A DNA stretch of 51,994 bases. It comes from an uncultured Eubacteriales bacterium. GTDB lineage: Bacteria > Bacillota > Clostridia > Christensenellales > Borkfalkiaceae. Below, one piece after another: positions 27,070-36,126 of the stretch. Numbering within the stretch: the stretch's first letter is position 1; each line of letters begins with the position of its first letter. Position numbers and translations under genes: made by a program. The stretch covers positions 1 to 51,994 of the forward strand of contig URKE01000009.1 in the NCBI GenBank assembly GCA_900548285.1, given 5' to 3'. The notes under the pieces were generated by a model. That model had not been told where the DNA came from and searched no databases. It worked only from the letters and a program-made list of their open reading frames with translations.

Positions 27070-28388
27070 AATACTTCCTTGATCTTTTTTATTTCGATTA
27101 ACGCCCTTTCGCTTAAAAGGCGTTTTTTATCGGCTTTTTTAACTTTTCCGTAAGACGCGGCGAGCGGCGAAAGTATTCCGTAGTTCGCGTTCATCGGTTG
27201 AAAATCGGCGTTCGGCGCGGCTATATATTGCGAAAGCGCGCCCGTTACCGTGTCCGGATTGAGTTCAAGCGGCTCTTTTCCGCTCAGTTTTCTGTCGAGA
27301 TTAATCGCCGCCATAAGTCCGCTTACGGTGCTTTCGACGTAACCCTCCACGCCCGTTATCTGCCCGGCGAAATAAACGCTCGGGTGTTGTTTCATCGAAA
27401 AATCCGCGTTGAGATTTTTCGGTGAGTTTATATAAGTGTTTTTGTGCATCACGCCGTAACGCAGAAACTCCGCGTTTTTAAGGGCGGGAAAAATGGAGAA
27501 AACGCGTTTTTGTTCGGAAAACAAAAGATTCGTCTGGAATCCGACGATGTTGTATCTTCTGCCCTCTTCGTCCTCTTTTCTCAGTTGCATGCAGGCGTAA
27601 GCGCGTTTGCCCGTTCTCGGATCGGTAAGCCCCACGGGTTTCAACGGTCCGAACCTTAAAGTATCCTCGCCGCGAGCCGCCATAACTTCCACCGGCATAC
27701 ACCCCTCGAAAACTTTTACGTCCTCGAAATCGTGCAGTTCGGCGCGTTTCGCGGTGATAAGTTGCTTATAAAATTCGAGATAACCTTCCTTATCTATCGG
27801 GCAGTTTACGTAATCGCCCTCGCCCGCTTCGCCGTATCTGTCCGAAACGAACGCCTCGCTCATATCTATCGAATCGCCCGAAATTATCGGCGCGGCGGCG
27901 TCGTAAAAATAAAATCCGTCGCCCGTTATACGCGATATGAAATCGCACAGTCCGCCCGTAGTCAGCGGTCCCGTGGCAACGATGACGTTTTCGTTTAAAT
28001 CGAAAGAACCGATTTCTTCGCAAACGAATTCGATATTGTCGCAAGACTTAAGTTTTTCGGTGATCGCCCCGGCGAATTTATCCCTGTCTACCGCCAAAGC
28101 CGCGCCCGCCGGAACGCTAGTTTTATCCGCGCATTCTATGACCATAGAGCCTAAAATACGCATTTCTTCTTTTAAAAGTCCGCAGGCGTTGGCGTAAACA
28201 TCGTTGCTTTTGAGCGAATTCGAGCAAACGAGTTCGCCGTAAAGCGGATTTTTATGCGCGGGAGTGAAACTCTTCGGCTTTATGTCGTACAGTTTAACGT
28301 TATACCCCTTTTTTGCGAGATAATACGCCGCTTCGCTGCCGGCAAGCCCGCCGCCGATAATTTTTACGACTTCTTTCATCGTTTTCAA
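27066..28388 (-). CDS. trmFO: tRNA m5U54 methyltransferase TrmFO (folate/FAD dependent)
   Basis: Methylates U54 in the T-loop of tRNA using methylenetetrahydrofolate and FAD. The 440-residue product has the FAD-binding GGGLAGSEAAYYLAK near residue 13, NPLYGELVCSNSLKSND near 48, the RFGPLKPVGL and GFQTNLLFSEQKRVF segments in the middle, and AGQITGVEGYVES near 350. All are diagnostic for TrmFO rather than the related MnmG. It overlaps topA by 4 bases and hslV by 4 bases, matching the topA-trmFO-...-hslVU order of Bacillus. Confidence 0.97.
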   Translation of the reverse strand: MKTMKEVVKIIGGGLAGSEAAYYLAKKGYNVKLYDIKPKSFTPAHKNPLYGELVCSNSLKSNDVYANACGLLKEEMRILGSMVIECADKTSVPAGAALAVDRDKFAGAITEKLKSCDNIEFVCEEIGSFDLNENVIVATGPLTTGGLCDFISRITGDGFYFYDAAAPIISGDSIDMSEAFVSDRYGEAGEGDYVNCPIDKEGYLEFYKQLITAKRAELHDFEDVKVFEGCMPVEVMAARGEDTLRFGPLKPVGLTDPRTGKRAYACMQLRKEDEEGRRYNIVGFQTNLLFSEQKRVFSIFPALKNAEFLRYGVMHKNTYINSPKNLNADFSMKQHPSVYFAGQITGVEGYVESTVSGLMAAINLDRKLSGKEPLELNPDTVTGALSQYIAAPNADFQPMNANYGILSPLAASYGKVKKADKKRLLSERALIEIKKIKEVL

Positions 28389-30712
28389 TTCTTCTCTTCC
28401 GTTTTTTCGTTCTTTTTGCTCTTCTTCGGCTTATCCGAATAATCACATTCCTTGTTTGAACATTTGCGGGTTTTTCCGTCCTTCGCGAGGACTATATAAC
28501 TTCCGCATTTGGGGCAATGTTCGCCCGTGGGCATATCCCAACTCATAAAGTTACATTCGGGATAATTGGAACAGCCGTAGAACGATTTTCCGCTCTTTGA
28601 GGTCATTTTTTGCGTCGGATTGCCGCACTGCGGACAAATGCCCGCCTTTTCGGCAAGGCTTCTGGTCGCCTTGCAAGACATACATTGCAGGTATTTTCCG
28701 AATCTGCCCTTTTTGACGACCATATCCCCGCCGCATTTTTCGCATTTTTCCGTCGTGGTTTCCTCGTCGATAGGTTTCACGTTAGTACATTCGGGATAGT
28801 TGGGGCAAGCGAGAAATCTTCCGTATTTGCCCGTTTTATAAACCATCATCGCCCCGCATTTGTCGCACTTCACGTCCGAAACTTCTTCTTTTTCGGACTT
28901 GATGTTGGAACATTCCGGATAATTGGAACAAGCGAGGAATTTGCCGTATCTGCCGTTCTTTCTTATCATCGGCGCGCCGCATTTTTCGCAGAGAATATCG
29001 GTAACTTCGTCGCCGTCAGTCGCCGCGAAAGCGAGTTTTTCGGCAAACGGAGGATAAAAATCGGCTATAATCTTGTGCCAGTCCTGCCCGCCTTGCTCGA
29101 TATCGTCGAGTTTATCTTCCATGTCCGCCGTGAACGAAACGTCCATAACGTCCGGGAAGTACTTGACGAGCATATCGGTTATTCTGAACGCGATATCCGT
29201 GGGAACTATATATTTATTCTCTTTCGTGGTATATTTGCGTTTGGAAAGAACGGAAATAATCGTCGCGTAAGTGGACGGTCTGCCGATTCCCTTTTCTTCC
29301 ATTATTCTGACAAGACTCGCGTCGGTGAATCTCACGGGCGGCTTGGTGAACTTCTGCTCTTTTTCTATTTTTTCGCTCGTCAGACCGTCGCCTTCCTTAA
29401 CGGGCGGGATAACCTTGACGATTTCCCCGTCGTCGTTTTCAGCGGCGACTTTATAATCGTCGTAAACGGCGGTGTAACCTTTGAAAACTACCGTTCTGCC
29501 GTTCGTTCTGAACGTGTAATCGCCGCAGACGGAATCAATCGTGACGTAATTGTATTTCGCTTCGCTCATCTGCGACGCGATGAATCTCTCGTAAACGAGT
29601 TTATAGAGGTTGTAATGGTTTCTGTCGAGAAGGGGTTTGACCTTTTCGGGCGTCATCGACAAATCTATCGGACGAATAGCCTCGTGCGCGTCTTGCGCGT
29701 TCTTTTTGGACTTGTAGAAATTCGGCTTTTCGGGGACGTATTCCTCGCCGTATTTTTCCTTAATGAACTCTCTCGCCTTTGCCTGCGACTCTGCGGAAAT
29801 TCTCACGGAGTCCGTTCTGATATAGGTTACGAGCGCGAGATGCCCCTCCGGGGTTTCGATACCTTCGTAAAGGTGCTGAGCGACCTGCATACACATCGGC
29901 GAGGACATATTGAGTTTTGCCGACGCGTCCTGCTGCATGGTGGACGTGGTGAACGGCGGGAGAGCGTGGCTCTTCGTATCCGTCTTTTTAACCTGCTTAA
30001 CGATGAACGCGTTGCCCGCGGCTTTTACGGCGTTTTCCACTTCGTTCGCCTCTTCGCCGTTGGCGGGTTTGAATTTTTTGCCGTTTTTCTCCGCGAGATA
30101 AGCCGCGAAAGGCTTATGCTGACCGTCCGACAAAGTCGCGGTGACGTTCCAGTATTCCGTCGGAACGAACGCCCTTATTTCTCTTTCCTTGTCGACGATT
30201 ATTCTGAGCGCGACGGACTGCACGCGCCCTGCGGATAATCCGTTCTGAATTCTCTTGCAAAGCAAGGGGCTGAGTTTGTAACCCACGAGTCTGTCCAGAA
30301 CTCTTCTCGCCTGCTGAGAATCCACGAGATTATAATTGATTTCTCTCGGATTTTTCAAAGCCTCTTTAACGGCTTTTTCGCTTATTTCGTTGAATTCGAT
30401 TCTCTGAGCCTTGTCTTTAAGCCCGAGAACTTCCTGCAAATGCCAACTTATCGCCTCTCCCTCTCTGTCCGGGTCGGTCGCGAGATAAATCTTGTCGGCT
30501 TTTTCAACCTTTTCTTTAAGCCTTTTTATAACAGGCTTTTTGTCCGCCGTAATGACGTAATTCGGCTCGTAATTCTTCGCGATGTTTACGCCGAGCCTCT
30601 TCTCCGGCAAATCTCTGACGTGTCCGCCGCTGGCGTCCACCTTATACTTGCCGCCGAGATATTTCTCGATCGTTTTTGCCTTTGACGGCGATTCCACAAT
30701 AATAAGTTGCAT
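28385..30712 (-). CDS. topA: DNA topoisomerase I (type IA)
   Basis: Relaxes negative supercoils through a 5'-phosphotyrosine intermediate. The 775-residue product starts with the TOPRIM domain (LIIVESPSKAKTIEKYLG, then TDPDREGEAISWHL with the acidic Mg ligands). It carries the active-site Tyr in TYIRTDSVRIS near residue 297. After the catalytic core, five Cys4 zinc ribbons follow from about residue 580, four of them of the CxxCG...C form ending in NYPEC- or MSCK-type sequence, and then a Lys-rich end. Five is at the high end for the family. A GGAGGG site precedes the ATG. It follows dprA, as in Bacillus. Confidence 0.98.
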   Translation of the reverse strand: MQLIIVESPSKAKTIEKYLGGKYKVDASGGHVRDLPEKRLGVNIAKNYEPNYVITADKKPVIKRLKEKVEKADKIYLATDPDREGEAISWHLQEVLGLKDKAQRIEFNEISEKAVKEALKNPREINYNLVDSQQARRVLDRLVGYKLSPLLCKRIQNGLSAGRVQSVALRIIVDKEREIRAFVPTEYWNVTATLSDGQHKPFAAYLAEKNGKKFKPANGEEANEVENAVKAAGNAFIVKQVKKTDTKSHALPPFTTSTMQQDASAKLNMSSPMCMQVAQHLYEGIETPEGHLALVTYIRTDSVRISAESQAKAREFIKEKYGEEYVPEKPNFYKSKKNAQDAHEAIRPIDLSMTPEKVKPLLDRNHYNLYKLVYERFIASQMSEAKYNYVTIDSVCGDYTFRTNGRTVVFKGYTAVYDDYKVAAENDDGEIVKVIPPVKEGDGLTSEKIEKEQKFTKPPVRFTDASLVRIMEEKGIGRPSTYATIISVLSKRKYTTKENKYIVPTDIAFRITDMLVKYFPDVMDVSFTADMEDKLDDIEQGGQDWHKIIADFYPPFAEKLAFAATDGDEVTDILCEKCGAPMIRKNGRYGKFLACSNYPECSNIKSEKEEVSDVKCDKCGAMMVYKTGKYGRFLACPNYPECTNVKPIDEETTTEKCEKCGGDMVVKKGRFGKYLQCMSCKATRSLAEKAGICPQCGNPTQKMTSKSGKSFYGCSNYPECNFMSWDMPTGEHCPKCGSYIVLAKDGKTRKCSNKECDYSDKPKKSKKNEKTEEKN

Positions 30713-30820
30713 ATATCCCTCCGCTTTTTGCGTTGTTTTTTTGTTTTATGTTTGTCCGCTTGGTTGCGGGCTTGATTCGCTCCGTTTCGGTTCTGTCGGT
30801 TTCGGCTCTCCCGCCTGCGG

Positions 30821-31915
30821 TTAATTCGCTTCGAATCTTCCGTCCGGCCCTTTGACGATAAGTCCTTTCATTTCGAGCGAAACGGTTATCGTAAGCAGTT
30901 CGTAAATCTTGAACCCAAGTTTCAGAGCAAGCGCATCGGTTGAGTTTATTCCCGATTTAATCGACTTATAGACCGCTTTTTCAACTTCGTTCAGTTGAAT
31001 TTCGGGTTTCTTTTCAAAAGTAATTCCCATCAGGAACGCAACCTCTTCCGCGTTCTCCGTCATAGCCGCGCCGCTCTTAATAAGGCTCTTGCAAAGTTCG
31101 CCGGACGCAACGCCCAGCCCGTAAGGAAAACAAGCGATTTCCCTTCCGTAGTCCGCAGCGTAATCGGCGGTGTATTTCGCTCCGCTCTTCGCATTGCCGC
31201 TTGCAATCAGCGTCGCCTGCGACAACGCCGCGATTATTCTGTTTCTCACCGGGTATGAAAACGACCTCGGAACGTACCCTTTCGGATTTTCGCTTATCAG
31301 AAGTCCGTTCTTCGCGATTTCGTTCGCCAAGTTCTGTTTGCTCGCCGGCATAACGGGATAAACTCCGCTCGCCTGCACCGAGATTATTCTGCCCGAAGGA
31401 AGCGCGCCTTTTATCGCCGCGCTGTCCGCTCCGTCGGCGATACCGGTGACGACAACCGCCCCGTTTTCGCTCAGTTCGCGGGCAATCTTTTCCGTTGCGG
31501 AAAGATATTGCGGCAAAGTTTTTCGCGAGCCTACTATCGAAATTTTATGTTTCTCTTTCAGCAGTTCCTTGTTGCCTTTTACGTAAAGCGCGAGCGGCGG
31601 AACGGGCGTTTCCCTGAGCAATCCGGGATAATAACTCCCCTTTTCGCCGACGGACGCTATCGTTATAACGTCGTCCGCGCCGGAAATTGCCTCCGCGACG
31701 CGTTTTTCCACATAACTCTCGTCGCCGAGCATTTCCGCTAACGATTTGCCCAGCACACGCTCGCCGCGATCCTCGAAAAACTTCTGAAGCCTTGCTTTAT
31801 CCTTGAACAAATCGCCTTTGAAATTATCGATAATCGTTTTCTTGTATTTATATTCGAGTCCTTCCGTCGAATCGAGAAACACTATCGCCTTTTCGATTCC
31901 CGTAAGTTCCGTCAT
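30821..31915 (-). CDS. dprA: DNA-processing protein DprA
   Basis: DprA protects incoming single-stranded DNA and loads RecA during natural transformation, and is also kept by non-competent species. The 364-residue product has an N-terminal helical region, the Rossmann-like core from about residue 105 (ISIVGSRKTLPQY, VVTGIADGADSAAIKGAL, PVRNRIIAALS), and a C-terminal winged-helix region from about 305. The DprA core carries the usual GSR and NRI/A-LS features, although Ser in place of Ala at one core site is mild divergence. It overlaps comM by 4 bases. An exact copy of the dispersed 14-base word lies inside it at 30958-30971. Confidence 0.95.
   Translation of the reverse strand: MTELTGIEKAIVFLDSTEGLEYKYKKTIIDNFKGDLFKDKARLQKFFEDRGERVLGKSLAEMLGDESYVEKRVAEAISGADDVITIASVGEKGSYYPGLLRETPVPPLALYVKGNKELLKEKHKISIVGSRKTLPQYLSATEKIARELSENGAVVVTGIADGADSAAIKGALPSGRIISVQASGVYPVMPASKQNLANEIAKNGLLISENPKGYVPRSFSYPVRNRIIAALSQATLIASGNAKSGAKYTADYAADYGREIACFPYGLGVASGELCKSLIKSGAAMTENAEEVAFLMGITFEKKPEIQLNEVEKAVYKSIKSGINSTDALALKLGFKIYELLTITVSLEMKGLIVKGPDGRFEAN
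30958..30971 (-). repeat. Dispersed 14-base word, copy 5 (exact)
   Basis: CTATAAGTCGATTA on the minus strand inside dprA, encoding Tyr-Lys-Ser-Ile-Lys. Confidence 0.7.
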
Positions 31916-33429
31916 AATCCGTCACCTCTGTAACTTATCGCCTCGAGCAAATGCTTCGGTTCGATGTTTTCCGATAAGTCCATATCGGCTATCGTTCTCG
32001 CCACTTTGATTATTCTGCTCCGCGCCCTTGCCGACATTTTGAGCGATTCGAACGCGTATTTAAGTATTTCTTCGCACTCGCGTGACAAAACGCAGTATTT
32101 ATTGAGATGTTTTTCGCTCATTTCGGCGTTGGACGAAATTCCGTCGTCCTTGAAACGCTCCCTTTGCAATGCGCGCGTTCTGTTCACTCTCTTGCGTACT
32201 TCCGCCGAACTTTCGGCTTCCGTTTTGTCGGTGAGTTCGTCGTATTTAACGTTGTCGACGTTTATCCTTATGTCCATTCTGTCAAGCAGCGGACCGGAGA
32301 TTCTTTCTCTGTATTTTTTTATCTGCGTCGGCGAACAGGTACATTCTCTGTCCTTCGAGCCGTAATAACCGCACGGGCATGGATTCATACTCCCCGCAAG
32401 CATAAAACTCGCGGGATATTCGAGATTTGCTTTCACTCTCGTTACGGTTATAACTCTGTCCTCTAAGGGCTGCCTTAAACTTTCGAGAACGGAACGCGGA
32501 TATTCGGGCATTTCGTCCAGAAACAAAACGCCGTTGTGAGCAAGGCTGACTACGCCCGGCTTTGCGGACTGCCCGCCGCCGATTATCGAAACTCTCGACG
32601 CGGTGTGATGCGGACTCATGAACGGACGGCGATAAACGATGCCTTCCGTATCTTTCATTTTTCCCGCCACGCTGTGAATCTTCGTCGTTTCAAGCGCCTC
32701 GCGGAAACTCATGTCCGGCATAATGGAAGGTATGCACTTTGCGAGCATCGTTTTGCCCGCGCCCGGCGGACCTTCGAGAATTATGTTGTGATTGCCGCTC
32801 ACCGCCACTTCCAAAGCGCGCCGCGCGACGAACTGACCTTTAACGTATTTTAAGTCGCTGTCGTATTCTGCAGTCCGATAAACCTGCGCGTATTCTTTCT
32901 TTTCGACTATTTTCAGGTCGCTTTTACCTTCGAGATAATCGCAGACCGATTTGAGATCTTCCGCAGCCCTAACGGTTATCCCGTCGATAAAACTGCCCTC
33001 TTCCGAGTTTTCCTCGGGGATTATCATTTCCCTGACGCCTTTTTCGCGCGCGGAAATAAGAATCGGCAGAATTCCGTTCACGCCCCTTATTTTTCCGTCG
33101 AGCGAAAGTTCGCCTATCATCGCCGCCTTCACGTCCGCGCTCGCGAGTTGTCCGTTCGCCGCGATTATGCCCACGGCTATGGGCAGATCAAGCCCCGCGC
33201 CCTCTTTTTTCAGTTCCGCGGGAGCGAGATTGACCGTTATTTTATGAATGGGGAATTTCCTGCCGCTGTTTTTTATCGCCGAGCGAACCCTCTCTTTGGA
33301 TTCCTTGACGGCGGCGTCCGGAAGCCCCACTATTTCAAATCCCGGAAGCCCTAAATTGGTATCGACTTCCACGTCGACTTCTCTTCCGTCCAGCCCCGTG
33401 ATGACGAAGCCGCGAGTTTTTGCTAACAT
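31912..33429 (-). CDS. comM: ComM/YifB-type AAA+ Mg-chelatase-like ATPase
   Basis: In Gram-negative competent bacteria ComM is a hexameric helicase that extends heteroduplex during transformation. Firmicutes carry this homologue, often called YifB. The 505-residue product has the N-terminal Lon-like (ChlI) domain (DVEVDTNLGLPGFEIVGLPD and NLAPAELKKEGAGLDLPIAVG), Walker A LEGPPGAGKTMLAKC near residue 218, then FRRPFMSPHHTAS-like YRRPFMSPHHTAS and LFLDEMPEYPRSVLE, and a C-terminal domain with CPCGYYG...CTCSP. It starts with a strong GGGGGAGGG site and overlaps dprA by 4 bases. The pairing suggests a shared DNA-processing role. Confidence 0.95.
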   Translation of the reverse strand: MLAKTRGFVITGLDGREVDVEVDTNLGLPGFEIVGLPDAAVKESKERVRSAIKNSGRKFPIHKITVNLAPAELKKEGAGLDLPIAVGIIAANGQLASADVKAAMIGELSLDGKIRGVNGILPILISAREKGVREMIIPEENSEEGSFIDGITVRAAEDLKSVCDYLEGKSDLKIVEKKEYAQVYRTAEYDSDLKYVKGQFVARRALEVAVSGNHNIILEGPPGAGKTMLAKCIPSIMPDMSFREALETTKIHSVAGKMKDTEGIVYRRPFMSPHHTASRVSIIGGGQSAKPGVVSLAHNGVLFLDEMPEYPRSVLESLRQPLEDRVITVTRVKANLEYPASFMLAGSMNPCPCGYYGSKDRECTCSPTQIKKYRERISGPLLDRMDIRINVDNVKYDELTDKTEAESSAEVRKRVNRTRALQRERFKDDGISSNAEMSEKHLNKYCVLSRECEEILKYAFESLKMSARARSRIIKVARTIADMDLSENIEPKHLLEAISYRGDGL

Positions 33430-33478
33430 AATCCCTCCCCCGGGTTTATCTTTCGTTTAACCGAACAAGATTATTCAG

Positions 33479-35251
33479 TTAAGCGACGATTCCGTAAACG
33501 TAACCGAACGCGAACGCCGCGAAGCATACGCAACCGCAGACGAGCGCGACCGTTCTGATGTTTTTGCCGAATATTTTAAACGCCGAATCAAACGCGAGCG
33601 CGGCAACGAGCGAATAAAACGCCGAACAAAGAGCAAAATTCGCAACCGAGCCGCTCTTGCCGAAAACAAACGCGATAAACGCCGCCGCAAACGCCGTCAG
33701 AATGAGTTTCGTTTTGTTTTTCGACGTTTCTACCGCCGTTGAAAACTTCTCGTTCCCGGCGAATATGAGCGTTATTATAACGAACGCGAGAGAAACAAAA
33801 CACAAAAGCGAAGCAAAACAGTTCGCAATTGCGAAGTAATCTCCGAACCCCGCGCTACCGAAACCGACAAGCGTTTTCAACGGAAACAACGCGTCCGCGC
33901 CGAAACCGAACGACGATCCGATATACGCGAGCGAAGCGTTCAGAAACCCTCCGCGGTAAATCTTACCGAGCGCCGAACCGACGAACGCGTAAGACGCGAG
34001 AACTATCAACGCAGGCAAAACGACGAGCGCGCACGCCGACGAAACCCCGAACACGATTTTTTTCTCGCGATAGGCGACGAATACGTTTTCTTTTTCAAGC
34101 CCCTTAGCCGCTTTTTCCTCGGCTTTATATCTCTTCGCGCCCCTTATCGCCGCGTAAACGACTATCGCGATAAGCCCCGCGAGCAAAATCAGAAGCGAAG
34201 CGTCCGCCGCAACCGCAAGCCCGAAGAACAATCCCGTAAGCCCGATATGTAAAACGGTCGATTTTTTATCTTCGACGTAATAATCTTCGATGAAAAACTT
34301 AAACGCGAAGTAAAACGCGTAAACGGCGAAACAAGCGGAAATCGCTCCCGCCGCCGTGAAAGACGACATAAACGCGCTGCCGCCCGCAAGGCAGACGATA
34401 AACGCGAACGACGCCGCGAAGTCGTTACCGAATAACGTCGTTGCGATGAGATAAACCCCGATAAGCAGCGCAAAACCCGCAATTACCGACGGAAAACGCA
34501 ATCCGAACGTGTTAAGCCCGAACACCGCCACCGAAAGTGCGTTGATTTCGGCGTTTAACGCGCCCTTGCCGAGCGTCGGACCGTCGTTACGCATAACGGC
34601 TTTGACCGCCGCTATCTCCGCAAGTTCTCTGTCGGTAAAATTATTCGCCGCAGATTTCGACGCGGTGAACGACGAGCGTTCGTCGCAAATATTTTCATGC
34701 CCCGTTTCGCCCTCGATATCCGAACCGTAACGATACGTCGCCCCGAGCGGTTTCCCGTCCTTATCGATAAAGGCGACCTCGTAAATATCCATTTCGTCGA
34801 CGGCGCTGATTTTAACGCGATTGTAATCGAGCGTATTTTTTCCGCCGTCGTAAATCAGCGTCCATTTGTATCCGCCGCTGTTTTCGTTGAGATAAATCCT
34901 GCTTTCCTCATCGTTACCGACGCGTTTCAGGTAATTTGTATCGTCGCTCGTCCGTCTTTTAAAATCGAAAACGACGTTGACGTAAGCCTTTCCTTCCTTA
35001 TCCGTGCGGTGAGAGCGGATTTCGCCTATATAAACGTAAACCTTGTTGGTCCCCTTTTCGATATCGAGAGTCACGTTGCTCGCTCTTGACGGGGAAACCG
35101 TTCCGCCGTCCGTCGTCTCGACGTTCACGGTTGAAAACGCCGTCTGCGGCGCTTTGACGCTCGTAGCCGCGAAACCGCAGGTAAGGGCGTATAACAGCGC
35201 CGAAATAATAAGCGCGATATAAAATACGGACTTTGTTTTTTTCATAGGCAT
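33479..35251 (-). CDS. Polytopic membrane protein, GT39/PMT-like glycosyltransferase
   Basis: The start is set at 35251 (590 residues) because AGGA lies 5 bases upstream; the longer frame begins before the promoter's leader hairpin. After one N-terminal membrane segment, about 150 residues form a probable extracytoplasmic beta-rich domain. About a dozen membrane segments follow. Around residue 225, the segment GKGALNAEINALSVAVFGLN then FGLRFPSVIAGFALLIGVYL resembles the PMT family's first loop and third helix (PPLGK...G-N-FG-R-PS). Here the PPLGK motif reads PTLGK, so activity is uncertain. Such enzymes move sugars from polyprenyl phosphate. It has its own promoter and leads directly into comM, 49 bp away. 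Confidence 0.65.
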   Translation of the reverse strand: MPMKKTKSVFYIALIISALLYALTCGFAATSVKAPQTAFSTVNVETTDGGTVSPSRASNVTLDIEKGTNKVYVYIGEIRSHRTDKEGKAYVNVVFDFKRRTSDDTNYLKRVGNDEESRIYLNENSGGYKWTLIYDGGKNTLDYNRVKISAVDEMDIYEVAFIDKDGKPLGATYRYGSDIEGETGHENICDERSSFTASKSAANNFTDRELAEIAAVKAVMRNDGPTLGKGALNAEINALSVAVFGLNTFGLRFPSVIAGFALLIGVYLIATTLFGNDFAASFAFIVCLAGGSAFMSSFTAAGAISACFAVYAFYFAFKFFIEDYYVEDKKSTVLHIGLTGLFFGLAVAADASLLILLAGLIAIVVYAAIRGAKRYKAEEKAAKGLEKENVFVAYREKKIVFGVSSACALVVLPALIVLASYAFVGSALGKIYRGGFLNASLAYIGSSFGFGADALFPLKTLVGFGSAGFGDYFAIANCFASLLCFVSLAFVIITLIFAGNEKFSTAVETSKNKTKLILTAFAAAFIAFVFGKSGSVANFALCSAFYSLVAALAFDSAFKIFGKNIRTVALVCGCVCFAAFAFGYVYGIVA

Positions 35252-35326
35252 TGCATTCCTTTTTATTGTTCCGACACAGCCGGAAAACCGCGTGAAAACG
35301 CGTCCCCGACAGCAATCCGCATATTT

Positions 35327-35355
35327 AATATACAACTAATTTTTTCGTTTGTAAA
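35327..35355 (-). promoter_or_regulatory. Promoter of the GT39-like gene and comM-dprA-topA block
   Basis: The minus strand has TTTACA (35350-35355) and TATATT (35327-35332) at 17 bp. The leader of about 70 bases contains a CGCG...CGCG hairpin. This is the only good promoter seen upstream of the downstream run to trxA. Confidence 0.7.
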
Positions 35356-35471
35356 TTGTTTTTTTCGATTTTTTCTTACTTTTCATAATATATATATAAT
35401 GAAAAGCGATTTTTCGTCATTTTTTACGCCCGTTCCGAGGATTCCGACAATCGGCGAAACGGCAAAAAGGT

Positions 35472-35498
35472 AAAAAAAAAGCCCGGAACAACCGAACT
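35472..35498 (-). terminator. Intrinsic terminator after rplS
   Basis: A 7-bp stem (AGTTCGG with CCGGGCT, including two G-U pairs) is followed by nine T residues on the minus strand. The wobble pairs exist only in this orientation, supporting rplS as the terminated gene, though it lies about 85 bases after its stop. Confidence 0.75.
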
Positions 35499-35581
35499 TT
35501 CTTTTTTTTAATGATGACAAAGCGTTTTCTTATCGCGTAAATAACCGATAAGCGGCTACGCTTTTTACCGTCCGCAAAAAA

Positions 35582-35923
35582 TTAAAGAATCTCTTCAACT
35601 TTCGCAGCCTTACCGGTAAGATCTCTGAGATAGTAAAGTTTTGCTCTTCTGACTTTACCTCTTTTAACTACCGTGATGCCGGCAATCTTGGGAGAATGAA
35701 CGGGGAACGTTCTTTCAACGCCGATACCGTAAGAAATTCTTCTGACGGTGAAGGTTTCTCTGATGCCGCCGTTCTTCTTGGCGATAACGATACCTTCGTA
35801 GTTCTGAATTCTCTCTTTTGCGCCTTCGATAACCTTAACGGAAACTTTTACCGTGTCGCCTACCGCGAAAACGGGAACTTCGCTTTTAAGGTTCTCTTTC
35901 TCGATCTGATCAATAATGTTCAT
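35582..35923 (-). CDS. rplS: Ribosomal protein L19 (bL19)
   Basis: A large-subunit protein at the 30S-50S interface. The 113-residue product is full length with GDTVKVSVKVIEGAKERIQNYEG, VIAKKNGGIRETFTVRRIS, GIGVERTFPVHSPKI and VVKRGKVRRAKLYYLRDL. In most bacteria rplS is last in the rpsP-rimM-trmD-rplS operon. Here it is about 3.9 kb downstream of trmD, behind rbgA, rnhB, yraN, a methyltransferase gene and fucU, and has its own promoter and terminator. Confidence 0.98.
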   Translation of the reverse strand: MNIIDQIEKENLKSEVPVFAVGDTVKVSVKVIEGAKERIQNYEGIVIAKKNGGIRETFTVRRISYGIGVERTFPVHSPKIAGITVVKRGKVRRAKLYYLRDLTGKAAKVEEIL

Positions 35924-35992
35924 GACTTTTACCTCCGTTATTACGCGACGTTCATAGCCGATTAAGCCAGCGGACCGCCCGAAGTCTTAGCC

Positions 35993-36021
35993 ATTTTATC
36001 ATATACCGAAAAATATTGCAA
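35993..36021 (-). promoter_or_regulatory. Promoter of rplS
   Basis: The minus strand has TTGCAA (36016-36021) and an extended -10 TGATAAAAT (core 35993-35998) with a 17-bp spacer. The leader of about 60 bases ends in CGGAGGT. Firmicutes rplS can carry an L19-binding leader, but I see no structure here strong enough to call one. Confidence 0.85.
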
Positions 36022-36126
36022 GCATTTTAACGGGCTTTCATTCGATTTTTTCGTTTTTCGGCTATGAAATTACGTAATTCTCCCGATCGCGGTTATGCAT
36101 TTTTCCTTTCTCGGTTATACGATCAA

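Noticed and set aside
35252..35335. Longer start of the GT39-like protein
   Set aside because: It would place the start within a few bases of the predicted transcription start and before the ribosome binding site. The added residues are not signal-like.
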